DNA of 64,000 bases, from assembly GCF_036370855.1 (NCBI RefSeq), contig NC_088098.1, forward strand, positions 32,491,981 through 32,555,980, written 5' to 3'. The notes beneath the pieces were generated by a model that did no database searches, was not told where the DNA came from, and saw only the letters and a program-made list of their open reading frames with translations. This stretch comes from Dromaius novaehollandiae. Lineage: Eukaryota; Chordata; Aves; Casuariiformes; Dromaiidae. A program made the position numbers and the translations under genes. This document shows, piece after piece, positions 37,291 through 47,684 of the stretch; position 1 is the stretch's first letter, and the number at the start of each line of letters is the position of its first letter.

Positions 37291-38188
37291 CGCTGGGCCG
37301 CGCCGTGTCATGGAGGGGATGACACGCACAAATCATTCCCCGGCTATGTTTGGAGAGCAGCATTTTGTGTTTCGAGGGGCTCTGCTGTTTCCTAATTCCA
37401 AACGCTTGACTTCTGCATTAGAAACCGTGGAAAAAGAGCCAGCGCACCCCGCACTCCGCAGGTGTTACTACCGCCTGACATGTGGCACCTCCAAACGCCC
37501 CTCAGAAAGCCCCACACGCAGGAGGGGCGGGGGGCTCCCCGCACCCCCCTCCCCCGGGAAGGGCAGCTCGCAGATGACATCATCCCGCCGAAACACCTCA
37601 TCCCACCGCACGGCCCGGGCACGGCGGCGCGAGCCGGCCCCCCGCGGCCCGCGCAACAAGGTGAAGTCACCCACTTACTCCAAGTCCGCACAGCGCTACG
37701 ACATACGTTGCACGCACATATATATTTATATACGTGTGTGTACGTACGCGGAGGAGAGGCGGTTACGCTCGCGGCGACGCGGGGTTTCTCCCCCGCCCGT
37801 TCGGCGGAGCGGGGGAGGCGCGGAACCCCCCCCCCCACCAACGGCCGTTACTAACGGCTCCCGCCCACCCCGGCGCGCGCGGCGCGGCCCGGGACGCCCG
37901 CCCCAGGCGCGGCCCCCGCTCGCCCGGCACCGTTACACCACCCCCCGCGGCAGCCAGCTGCCCCCCGCCGCCGCCCGGCCCAGCCCGGCGGGGTCCCCCC
38001 GACCCCGCACACCTGCCGCAGGCGGCGCGGCCCGGCGCGGCGCGGCCCCGCGGCCCCTTTGTTCCCTTACCTGCGGCGAGCGAGTCGCGCAGCGCCGGCA
38101 CGGCGAGCAGCAGCGGCAGCAGGGCCGGCAGCGCCGCTCGCCACCGCGCCACGGTCCTATTGAGAATGGAGACCACTTCTTCCAGTGA
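37214..38188 (+). CDS. Long low-complexity ORF across CpG island, probably spurious
   Basis: An ATG at 37214 opens 324 codons on the plus strand, ending at 38188. GC-rich DNA has few stop codons, so a long frame here is weak evidence. The product is R/P/S/A-rich, with H-I-Y-I-Y-I encoded by a TA repeat and P-rich runs encoded by the C11 homopolymer. No domain is recognised. If only the part before the donor-like AACAAG|GTGAAG (37660) were used, it would give a ~149-codon first exon; a second ATG at 37310 (context GTGTCATGG) lies in the same frame. Frames on the minus strand through the same island are equally open. Confidence 0.1.
   Translation: MRPGGAAEPAQALLLGRRCGAPRWLDAGPRRVMEGMTRTNHSPAMFGEQHFVFRGALLFPNSKRLTSALETVEKEPAHPALRRCYYRLTCGTSKRPSESPTRRRGGGLPAPPSPGKGSSQMTSSRRNTSSHRTARARRREPAPRGPRNKVKSPTYSKSAQRYDIRCTHIYIYIRVCTYAEERRLRSRRRGVSPPPVRRSGGGAEPPPPPTAVTNGSRPPRRARRGPGRPPQARPPLARHRYTTPRGSQLPPAAARPSPAGSPRPRTPAAGGAARRGAAPRPLCSLTCGERVAQRRHGEQQRQQGRQRRSPPRHGPIENGDHFFQ
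37524..37532 (+). promoter_or_regulatory. GC box (Sp1-type)
   Basis: GGGGCGGGG within the CpG island; a consensus match only. Confidence 0.5.
37709..37750. promoter_or_regulatory. TATA-like core in alternating purine-pyrimidine DNA
   Basis: TTTATATA at 37725-37732 is TATATAAA on the minus strand, a full TATA-box consensus; the plus strand has TATATATTTATATA. It is flanked by strictly alternating purine-pyrimidine DNA, 37709-37725 (with GCACGCACA) and 37727-37750 (with ACGTGTGTGTACGTACGCG), which is favourable for Z-DNA. It lies inside the CpG island. Whether it is a promoter element or a microsatellite in the island cannot be told from sequence. Confidence 0.4.
37839..37935. promoter_or_regulatory. 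Cluster of four MYB-type motifs
   Basis: YAACGG or its complement occurs at 37839-37844 (CAACGG), 37845-37850 (CCGTTA), 37852-37857 (TAACGG) and 37930-37935 (CCGTTA). The first three are nearly contiguous. MYB-family proteins bind YAAC[GT]G. The motif is short, so function is an inference from clustering in a CpG island. Confidence 0.35.
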
Positions 38189-38194
38189 CTTAGG
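38071..38194 (-). other. Exon candidate at upstream edge of CpG island (minus strand)
   Basis: The minus strand ends this segment with CGCCGCAG|GTAAGGG (intron from 38070), close to the consensus donor. It starts after CTACCTCTTTCCAG (AG at 38195-38196), an acceptor-like site. One frame is open through all 124 nt: P-K-S-L-E-E-V-V-S-I-L-N-R-T, then a positively charged stretch and a hydrophobic core A-A-L-P-A-L-L-P-L-L-L-A-V-P-A-L, then R-D-S-L-A-A. It resembles a signal peptide or transmembrane segment, but the frame has no ATG: it has GTG at 38174-38176, and a TAA lies upstream. It is either an internal exon, a noncoding first exon, or a first exon in another frame (ATGs upstream at 38286 and 38235 are in a different frame). 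Not recognised. Confidence 0.35.
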
Positions 38195-38283
38195 CTGGAA
38201 AGAGGTAGTCTTTTATGTCTCATCACGTTTAGCATGACTTGGTAGAATGGCTTTGCCCAGTGCCTCACTGAAGCTGTGAAATG

Positions 38284-38337
38284 CATAGTAGGTCAGGATA
38301 GTGTACACTCACAGTAGGTCGGGGTAATGTATACTGA
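38284..38337. repeat. Imperfect 26-bp tandem duplication
   Basis: 38286-38311 and 38312-38337 share AGTAGGTC and match at about 20 of 26 positions, suggesting an old duplication. Confidence 0.7.
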
Positions 38338-38573
38338 CATCTGGATCCAGTGCAAAGGAGGTAATTTCTAAAGGTGTGAACGTCAAGCACACAACCCAAA
38401 TAGGTGTCCATAAAGCAGTTCTGAGATCTCACGAGGACTTTACTCTTCAGATGATCATAGCCCCCTGAGGCACACAGTGTGGACTTTGAACTTCTCCACC
38501 CAGAAAAGATAACACAGGATGAAAGAAATCACTGACAAAATGATTCTCCTTTGCTGATCACTCTCAGGCTTAC

Positions 38574-38662
38574 CATGTCCCAGAGGACAGAGACAATAAG
38601 TTTGTACCTCATGAGCTGACCAAAGATGAAGGCAACCTTCTGTGTAGAATGGCCATTAGGCA
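38574..38662 (-). other. Exon candidate, 89 nt (minus strand)
   Basis: On the minus strand CTTGAGTCTTCTCACAG (AG at 38663-38664) precedes 89 nt that end in GACATG|GTAAGCC (intron from 38573). One frame is open: P-N-G-H-S-T-Q-K-V-A-F-I-F-G-Q-L, then M-R-Y-K-L-I-V-S-V-L-W-D-M. It ends in phase 0, and the exon candidate at 38071-38194 begins in phase 0 in its only notable frame, so the two could be joined across a 379-nt intron. The same frame is also mostly open without splicing (about 38260-38730, one TGA at 38527-38529), so a decayed retrocopy or chance remain possible. Confidence 0.25.
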
Positions 38663-38739
38663 CTGTGAGAAGACTCAAGACTGAGAAATTGCCAGAGAAT
38701 ACCAATAGGTTTGAGGTGGTGTGTTGCTCCCAGACTTAC

Positions 38740-41700
38740 TCTTTGTTCTTATCTTGCTGGCCAAGGCAAGAAGCAATGATTTCTATATGGATGTTTATGG
38801 TTTAAGGTAGGGAAGACAAGGCCTGCTGGAGGTTCATCTAGGTTCATGCTGCAGATGGGTTTGTGAATTGTCTAAATGAATAGGATTCAACTTGAGATTA
38901 AAATAACTGAGTTTAGGTGTCTACACATGAGTTAAGACTCCTAGAATGTAGATCCTATTTTGAAGATCTAGTTAATAGTCAAAAGACTATAGAAAGAAAT
39001 TTAACTGATCAGCCAGGAGAAGTATTTTTTCAGTAATATGAATGATTGTCTAAGATCCATAGGCTTTATTAACCAGATCTCCACTAATTATAAATGGAGC
39101 TTACGCACTTACCACATTTATAGGCACCTCAATCTAAATGCCTTGTTCCCAACTTGATTCCCACTCTATGGGTTTGGTTCAGTTACCTACACAAGGCATC
39201 TGTGTCATCTGAAAGGTTTAAGATACCTAAGAGATAGGGGAGAACGTGTGATAAAGGACCCATGGGAGACCTATCCTCTTTTAGATGGACATCTGGAGGA
39301 CAGGACATGATACCCAAGACATCTCAAAGGACACTATATTTATATTTAAGGAGCTAAATCACGCCCTGGCTTTCATGAGCTGAACATGACACCACCTAGC
39401 AGGCCTAGGTTCATTCAACACACAAGCAGTGAGAGCTGGAGGAAGAAAAGCTGATAATGTGAACTCTAATGGTTCAAACTACTTCCTTCAGTAAACTGAA
39501 ACCCATATTTAGCACAACTATAGAAATTATAGGCAATGATTCCACAGTAGTGACAAAGACAAAATAACAGTACTCATATATATCGATCATGGTACATTTC
39601 ACAGTGTTCTCACTGTCAGACTCCAAAAGTAAGGTCTAAAAAAGCAGGGAAACAGAAGGGATAACATGGCTTGAAGTGATCAGGAAACTTGAAACAGAGA
39701 TTCAAATGCTGAACTGTTCAAAGTCAGACCAAAGATCTGAATCTCAACCATCTAAATGACTCAGCTAAAAAAATTGGCTATTTGCCATTCTCTTGAACTA
39801 AGCATAAACACATGTCCAATATTTTTTAAATGAAATGCAAGTCTTTTTTTTTCCCAACCAGCCTATTAATCCTTCTCTTAAATCAATTATCCTTTAACTT
39901 TTGTTGCTAATTGGTGAGGACAAGAGAAGCATTTGCAAAGCCACTCTAATTGTAACTAAGAGAAAAGAGTAATAAGCAGTTTTTCCTCAAAAGACACTCT
40001 AGAGTGAGCTCAGTAATGCCAGATTCTGTGAGCAGAGCTGGCTGAAAAACAGGGTATTGAGTCTAAAGGGAGTCAGTTGTGCTGTTCAGAATCTGTGTAT
40101 TCTCAAAACTTTATTTGCAAATAGGTGAAGATAAAAAGAAATATTCTGAAGATTGGGATGTCACATAAGGAAAGAGTTTACCATTAATCTGAAAGGGTTG
40201 CATTAGGGAGAGAAGGCTGTCATGTATTTTTTGTGTGCCTTATATTTTTATTAAATTGATGCCAAATTCTTCTGTAAATAGCCCAGAATTAATGGACAGT
40301 GAACAGTTATTTTATTTTTTATTAATCTTTACTTACCTAATGGAAGATGTTTAAGTGTAATTAACTCATGCTATAATAAAGAAGAAAGTTAATGTGGCCA
40401 CCAGGAAAGCACAGTATGCAATATTTAAAGGGAAATTGAAAGCAACAACCAATAGCCTTGGGGTCTATGAAACATTTTTTTTCCTTTAAATGGTACACTT
40501 GTGAACGCTTACATTATTTTACTCTTCAGTGTAGAAATATTGTATCAAATTACACTGTGGAGAGTGTTTAGGATTTGTTGCATTAATTTTTTTCTTGGTG
40601 CAGTGGCATTTCCATGTGGCATGTATCATTATAATAGACACAAAAGAAATATGATTATTCTACCTCATAATATATGTTGTCTCTGGATGTCATAAGCTTA
40701 TGTTCATATATTTCTGAGACTTTTCACTTGTAGTTACTAAGCGCTGTTACTATATTAAAATACTTGACATAAATGTTTGTGCTACCAATTACCTGATTTT
40801 TAAATACTGATTAATCTCTGAAGTTGATGGGAAATATGGGTTCATAAATTCAAGAACAGCCCACTGTACTGTAAAGTACTTAGAGTTGATATCTTGACAA
40901 ATATAGATAGTGTTGCCCCTATTAAATTAAAACCATTGTAAGCATTTCTTTTAGCCATTACTGCTGGGCTGAGTCTGCAAATAAAGCTGTAACTGCATAA
41001 ATAGTCGGAGGATATTTTTATTTTTGACTCCAGCTTGGCTGTGAGTCTCATTATTCTTACGTGTATAACAAGATGCTGCTTGTCAGATGCACACAGAATG
41101 TTCTCTTTTCAATATTTTTCACAAAAAGATTGGATTGTTAAGGTGTATATACAAGCACTCATTCCAGTTCTATTGTACAGTGGATGCTTTTTCTAAAAAA
41201 ACACTATTTTAATATTCACTTTTAAAAATGACTCAGTGGTTCAGTCTTTTGACAGTGATTTGAAAAGCTTGCAAGCTGCGGAGAGTCTCCAGACAAGGTA
41301 AAAGAGGTTGCAAGAAAGGGAGCTCAGAATGTGCATGTGTAGGAACTGTTTGAAGATGAGCCTTTAGACTGTTAAATTGAATCTTTTCAAGCCCAATTTG
41401 ATTTGAGTAGCTAATTTTAGAAATTGAATCATAATCTTTAAAATAGATTTCTAAAGGATTAGCTAGTTATTATAAGTCTATACTATAAAAGCAGTTTACA
41501 AAACTAAATCTCTTCAGCTCTTCTCTTTGATTGTATGAAAACAATTCCTTTGAAGTGGGAGTTCACAGCGAATGAGTTTGAATAAGCAAGATAATTTTTG
41601 GACCCATAATGACACAAAGAATTGGGCCTGGAGTATTCAGTGTCAAAAATGCAATTGGAATACAGGCTCACTGATGTCAGTCTAGCCACGTCTGCCTTAC

Positions 41701-44700
41701 AATGAAAGGACACCTAGCTGGAAATATCTGATCTCACACTACCCAAAGAATCTCCATCGTATATGTAGTGATATAAGTTACATAGTAATGATGTAATCTT
41801 GTAATATGCAAGAATCATAATAAATCAATGATATGATAAAATGTACAGTCTGTTCTTAAACATAAAACTTGGAGTCTTCAATTCCCATGCAGGAAATCAG
41901 ATGCAAAGGCAAATCTTTGGGAGCAGGTGACAAAACAAGAAAGTATGGAGCATGTCTGTGTGAAGCCATATAGCTGGGAGGGTGAGGGAATTGTGCTATA
42001 CGAGACACCAGTAACAACCTATTCAGATCTAATTCCTTAATGGAGAACACCATATATTAAAAATGATGAATATAAATCCAATATCATACAACCAAAACTG
42101 TATTATATTCTTATGAGCTCTGGAAGAGATGTTGAACAACTGTTTGAGAAATCAAAATAAATAAGCCTTAGGTGACATAACATTATATCGTGGATTAAAC
42201 TAAGGATAATACAGAGTAAGAGACAATTGATATAATTTCCCTCCCCTCCAGGCTCCTTTCCCACCTACCCCAAACTCTAACCATAAAATTGCTGTTAAGA
42301 GATTTAAATTACCTAAGAGACTAGACTAGAGAGACTTTGCTTCATAATGTTTGACTAAGGCTGTTGAAGCGTGCCAGCAAAAAAACAAACAAAAAAACCA
42401 AACCAACCAACGAACCAAAGAGACCCCCCAACATGCACACACAAAAATCCAACAACAACAACAAAACAGATACAGTCTGGGCAATCATTTGGTATAAATT
42501 CCTTCTTTCTTGCTTCCTTTCCCAGAAAAAATGTTTGAAGAAGCAGAGTAAAGGGAAGGGGAAAAAGGAGCAGCAGATTCCTGGTTAACAGAGGTGATAT
42601 TAAAGTGATGCTAAGTAGGAGACTACATAAATTAAAAGCTTGTTGAAGGGAGACCATTCACATCCTCTCCAAAATGCCCTATTTACTGTCCATTCATTCA
42701 CTGTTTTTTTTTCTTTGATTTTCTCTTTATTCTTCCCTATCTGCCCCAGCAACTGTTTACTAGTTGCAACATTACTACATTCTTCTTAACTATGTGAACT
42801 GTCACTTAATCCCTTATATGATTTCATTTTTCTAATCTATCTTGTATTCATTAAAAATGCCAACAACAAAATATTTTTTCCAAAATTAATGAAAACTCTA
42901 ATTTGGGATTATGTAAAAAAATTAGATTTTATTAACTTTTTTTCATTTGTTAGTGTAAGAAACATGCTAGGATAATCTATATGAATACTGTAAATTGGTT
43001 GTTACGTTATACATTATGGCACTCTGTAAATTGATTATTACAGTATGATAGCTGATTGAGTATTACACTATGATAGCTGTGATGGCCATCAGACAGTCAT
43101 GGTTTATCTGTTGTAAAACCTGCTTGTGCTATTATTATTAACATCTGTAACTCAAAATAATTTTATATTAAAAGTTATACTTTTCAGGTTATCTATTAAA
43201 TCTTAACAAAGGAAAAAAATGACTTGCCTTTATGGACCATGATTTAAAGAAAATAAGAACAATCCTACATACACAACAACATCATAGGCAAGTGATAACA
43301 GGAGCTCTTTAATCCCTCGGCTGAAACCTAGTTTAATCAGCATACACTGTATCTGATGTAAAATAATCTTGTTTCACCTGCACTTAGTCCTGCTGAACTG
43401 TAAATTTCAGGAACTGATATCCAATTTTACCACACAACTCTTTTGCTGTATTGTGCTCTTAGTTTTTGCTTGTAAATTTTTGCATGTGTGTGTGTTTCTG
43501 CATAAATAAGGAAATATATTTTAAATTTACCTGAGTATTTTCCAGATCTTGCAAATATGTCTGATTTGAAACCAGAATAGAAATCAGGGATGGACATTGC
43601 CCAGAACAAAAGAACATTCAAGAAAAGTAGTGAACCAAATTCTAATGATATGAGATCCACCTACTAAGTTTTCTGATTTTGTACCTATCTAAAAGAAAAA
43701 ATATTTGTTTTCCAGCATGTTTTAAAATATGGATGTAGTCAGGGAAATGATTCTCTTTAATTCTCTATTTAGTCTCTTTCAGATATTCTGACATATGCTC
43801 TTTCTCTCAGTTCTCTCCATAACTGGGCTCTGTCTCAGATAATGAAACTATTGGCACATATTAAAACTATTTTTATGTCTGACTAGATTTGATAAATTCA
43901 AACTACAAACATCGGGCTCACTGAAAAACAAGAATTCCATTTTGCCAGAGTGAAACAGTGTCAGGCCTGATTTTCATTCTACATTGGGAAAAACCTGAGA
44001 CCTTCTGATTTTTTTTTCTTGCACAGACATGCAGACATTCATTTCAGAATTTGTTATTAAAAATGATGACCACTCAAGGGAGACCTTGGTTCAGCTATCC
44101 CTCCTCTGCCAAGAGGGGATTTGAACCATTATCTTATCCCTGGCATACTGCAATCATCAGCCCGTTTGGGAGCATCACAGCCACTTTCCGGAGTCCATAC
44201 AAATTTGTGCAGGGGGTCTAGAAGTCTGTGATGAGTGATCAGTATTATCCTTCTGATTGTTCTCATGGTTTTTCAACAACAGCATATGTTGGAGGTGAAT
44301 TTTTGCAAGACTGCCCACTCTGTTCAAATTGCAGACCTGAGCCAGCAAAATTTTCAATCATAAGTCACTGGTCAGTGACTGCAGATCATTATGTTTGTTA
44401 TTAACTTCAAAACATGTTAGAGAGGAGAAACTTTTGTGGTAAATTACCCAGGTCCTCTTCTTTTCCAATAAACATCTATTCTTTAATTCTCTGTTTTTAA
44501 CATTACAATATTGCAAAAGGTCAAGAATTTCCCATATGCTATTCTCTTCTCATTTCTCTGCACATCTCAGAGGCTGGTAAATCAGGCCCCTTTTTCTTTA
44601 CTAGACAGCCTGTGTCTTACTAGAAGTCTATCTACAGTCCAAAATGCCCCTAGGGAGCAGGGAGAAGGAGTAAACCACTGATAAATTGTACTTGTGGTTA

Positions 44701-47080
44701 TCTTATGGGAAGAGATCAGACACTATGTCAGGAATAACTGTAAGAACATAGAAAGTAAATTTGACCCTCCTTCCCCTTTGTGTTTTGCTAGCCATTTTCC
44801 CTTATATTTTATTTCCTTCCATTTTCATTGTTGTTTTCAATTTTATAATTTTTACTTTTTAGTGTCACATTCACAGGTGAAAAACAAATGGGCAACTGCC
44901 AGCACATAAAGAAAAATGAGAAAAAATAGTTTGACACTGATTTGCAGTATTGTCTCTTCACTAATTTAATGTATTTTATGACTGTGAAATGAGGTTAGAC
45001 TATCACTAACCAACTACTATCCAATTACTCTTCTTGGTGTTATTCTCTGAAAAACAGCCCAGGTTGTCAAATATGTGTGCTTGTATTCCCCTGTCAAAAC
45101 AAGAGACAATGATGGAAAACCAAAACATTGTTCATCATTTTCATCTACAAAAAGAAATCAAATTTTCATAAAAGCCTGAAAATTAAAAAATTCTGATTAA
45201 AAATATCTAATCTGCATGGGAGAAGCTGAAGTCTAATATTCTGATACAAGCCAAAGCCACTGAACTTGAAATATTTTGTTTAATGAGCCCCATTAAAGTG
45301 CTTGTTTTGAAACACTATGACTTTAGGCCAAGTCAGTCTGCCCTATGGCAGCACTCCACAGAGAGCAGAACAACTTCTGCTTGCTTGCATTCTCGATTAC
45401 ATATCAAGCTTGCTGTTTGTGCTACGTCTGCAATGATATATATTGCTGTCTCCCATCTTGCCAACCTTGGTGTTACATTTAACATAGAAGTGACATGACA
45501 ATGATAAATCACAGCAGTGTCAGAACACTGTCCTGAGAAAGGAACAGTGCTCAGTGCCTGTCAAATGCAACTTTTCATGAGAGACTAGCTGTTAAAGAGG
45601 ATAAAACTGAATAATGACCAGGAAAGATTTTCCCTAGAATCACAACTTTATTTTCTGAACTAAGTAGATAAAATATAATTAAAATATCCAGTTCTATGTT
45701 TATCATGTGCCCAAATTCCTAAAGATGCCAGATGAATTTCAGATGAGAAAAGACAGTAGAAATGTTTTGCCTCTTATGATAACTGTCTGTTTTGTTACAA
45801 GAAAAATAAATATAAACACAACGTGATCCATGGCTGAAATGAGTTTAATAGCTTGATCATTTCACTGCAGGAAATAACTTTCTACACTATACAAAAGCTA
45901 AAAATTATTACTTCTTTTTCTGTATAATGTCTTCTTGATATCCTATATAAGCAACAATATATTATGGAATTAAAACATTTTTGTATAAGTAAACAATGAG
46001 ACACAGATACTATGTTAGATGCTAGTAGTTTTATTTAACTTTGTATTAATCCATAGGTTTAAAACAACCACATTTTTTTTCTCCTAGCACATAAACATCT
46101 CTGAGATTTCCAAAATATTTCCATTCTGCATCACATAAACTCAGCAATTTCATACCAGTATTAAAATGTGATTCTAGCTCATCATTCCCATCAGAATGGA
46201 ATAACCACAGAAAACTCAATAGAAAAGAAATTCAGACCAAGTCATAGCCTGCTAACGATGGTTCTCACATTGGTTACAGGAGGCTTATGTTCAAAGTCCA
46301 ACTCTGTCCATCTCTCCTATCCTGCAGAATTTGAGCTACTGAGCTGTTCTCTATTCTGGATTTTCTCCTATCTGTGAATTCTATTAAGAGCTTGAGAAAC
46401 CATATCCAATGAAAATTAAATGAGGCTTTTAAAACCAATGCTTAGTTGTTGAAGTGAAAAGTTTCAGTTCTAACAAATTCAGCTTTTTTAGGAAATTCCT
46501 ATTCCAGTTCTCCTTAGGACAATGTATTATGTCACATACTTTCAGAAATGAAAACATGAAATAGCAGGTAAAATATCAAGAAGTGAATGCTTAGCATTTT
46601 CAGAGTGTTAATTAGATGCCTTCGTGCTTTCTCTGTGATGAATATTTTGCCAATGGTTGCTAATTATTATAGCAATTAGGTTTAATAAGTTAGGAATTTC
46701 ACAAGCTTAGGTCTTCTGGGTTACACTTGAGCCAATAGGGAACGGGTGTTAATTAAGGACAAAGAAGAGAAGAATTAAGAAGATTTGATGGGTTTAAGGA
46801 AACAGCAATTAAACAAAGTGTTAGAGTGATCTGCATATTTTAATAAGTCAAGAACTCTTGGATGTTTAGAAAAAAAGTTGTTTTCATTACTCAGTGCAAT
46901 TTTTCTGAAAGGTCTTTTCAGATTTTAACACTTTTGTCTCCGGAAGCATAAGCTTTGAGTACTGAACTTTAAATGCAAAGTCTTTTCTATTAAGGCTTGG
47001 AAGCTAGTTCTAGACACCACAATATTATTATTAGCATAAATTAAGAAAGCAAAATAATAGACATTTCTCTTATTTACAGA
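38740..47080. other. Long AT-rich stretch without supported genes
   Basis: No gene or transposon recognised. It contains CAAA/CCAA-rich simple sequence at about 42379-42420 and a degenerate series of repeats at 42988-43081. Open frames are all 100 codons or fewer and unrecognised. Confidence 0.5.
42988..43081. repeat. Three degenerate tandem-like units
   Basis: Units starting at about 42988 and 43024 share CTGTAAATTG; units at about 43024 and 43056 share TATTAC-A-RTATGATAGCTG. The period is about 31-36 bp. Confidence 0.55.
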
Positions 47081-47286
47081 GAACCATGTGTGCTTCTAAG
47101 TATGGCATGTTTTGTAGTAGGACTTCTCAGGCTGCCTCACCTGCATTTGTGACACACCATCGAGCACCCAGTAGCATTATGTTCTATATCAAGCAGCTAT
47201 ATAGACATCGGAAACAAAATCATTTTTCTGGTGAAAGTGACAACAGAAATGGTTTGCAGGGAAGTAAATTTATCTTCTTCAATTGA
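47081..47286 (+). other. Exon-like ORF after acceptor-like site
   Basis: TTCTCTTATTTACAG (AG ending at 47080) is followed by an ATG with A at -3 (47086) and 66 codons to a TGA at 47284-47286. The peptide begins M-C-A-S-K-Y-G-M-F-C-S and later contains K-Q-L-Y-R-H-R-K-Q. A possible weak donor TTCTG|GTGAAAG lies near 47230. Not recognised. Confidence 0.15.
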
Positions 47287-47617
47287 AAAAGAGTTAGATC
47301 ACTATCTTCATCAATATTCAGAGATAGGATGCTGTCAAACCAATAGAGCTTGTCTTTATTTTCTACACAAGGAATAAACAACCGTGCTGTTGGTGTCAGG
47401 AAAACCCTTCTTAAATTAGTTCTAATGCATTAGAAAAAGCTATGCTCTGATTAAAAACACACTGATGTGGTCAAAGAACAGTTGTACTTAGAACTCAACA
47501 TCATTATGCCATAAAATAGTTTTGTAACAAACTAGAGAATTTAATTATTTAAGACTGCAGCTTAGGAAAATATCTTGAGAAGCCTCTTGTAAAGAAGACT
47601 CAAATAACATATTCTGC

Positions 47618-47643
47618 TACTGGTATATTATACTGGTATATTA
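47618..47643. repeat. Perfect 13-bp tandem pair next to palindrome
   Basis: TACTGGTATATTA occurs twice head to tail (47618-47630, 47631-47643), ten bases before the 32-bp palindrome. Confidence 0.95.
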
Positions 47644-47652
47644 CTAGTAAAT

Positions 47653-47684
47653 ATATACTATATATACTAGTATATATAGTATAT
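47653..47684. repeat. Perfect 32-bp palindrome
   Basis: The arm ATATACTATATATACT (47653-47668) is followed without spacer by its exact reverse complement (47669-47684); the centre is ACTAGT. Pairing stops at 47652/47685. Long AT palindromes without a spacer can extrude cruciforms and are prone to breakage or replication slippage. Confidence 0.97.

Larger units (their letters stand above)
37190..38160. promoter_or_regulatory. CpG island
   Basis: GC- and CpG-dense DNA begins abruptly at about 37190, is densest at about 37500-38150, and stops abruptly near 38160; both flanks are AT-rich. It contains a GC box (GGGGCGGGG, 37524-37532), an ATGACATCAT palindrome-like ATF/CREB-type site near 37573-37582, clustered MYB-type motifs, a TATA-like core and a C11 run (37826-37836). 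In vertebrates such isolated islands usually mark promoters. Orientation is unresolved: the minus strand has the stronger splice donor (38071/38070), the plus strand a weaker one (AACAAG|GTGAAG at 37660/37661). Confidence 0.9.

Noticed and set aside
37392..38286. Several long minus-strand frames through the CpG island
   Set aside because: GC-rich DNA has few stops; the frames overlap one another on both strands and are low-complexity. Only the splice-bounded segment at 38071-38194 was kept.
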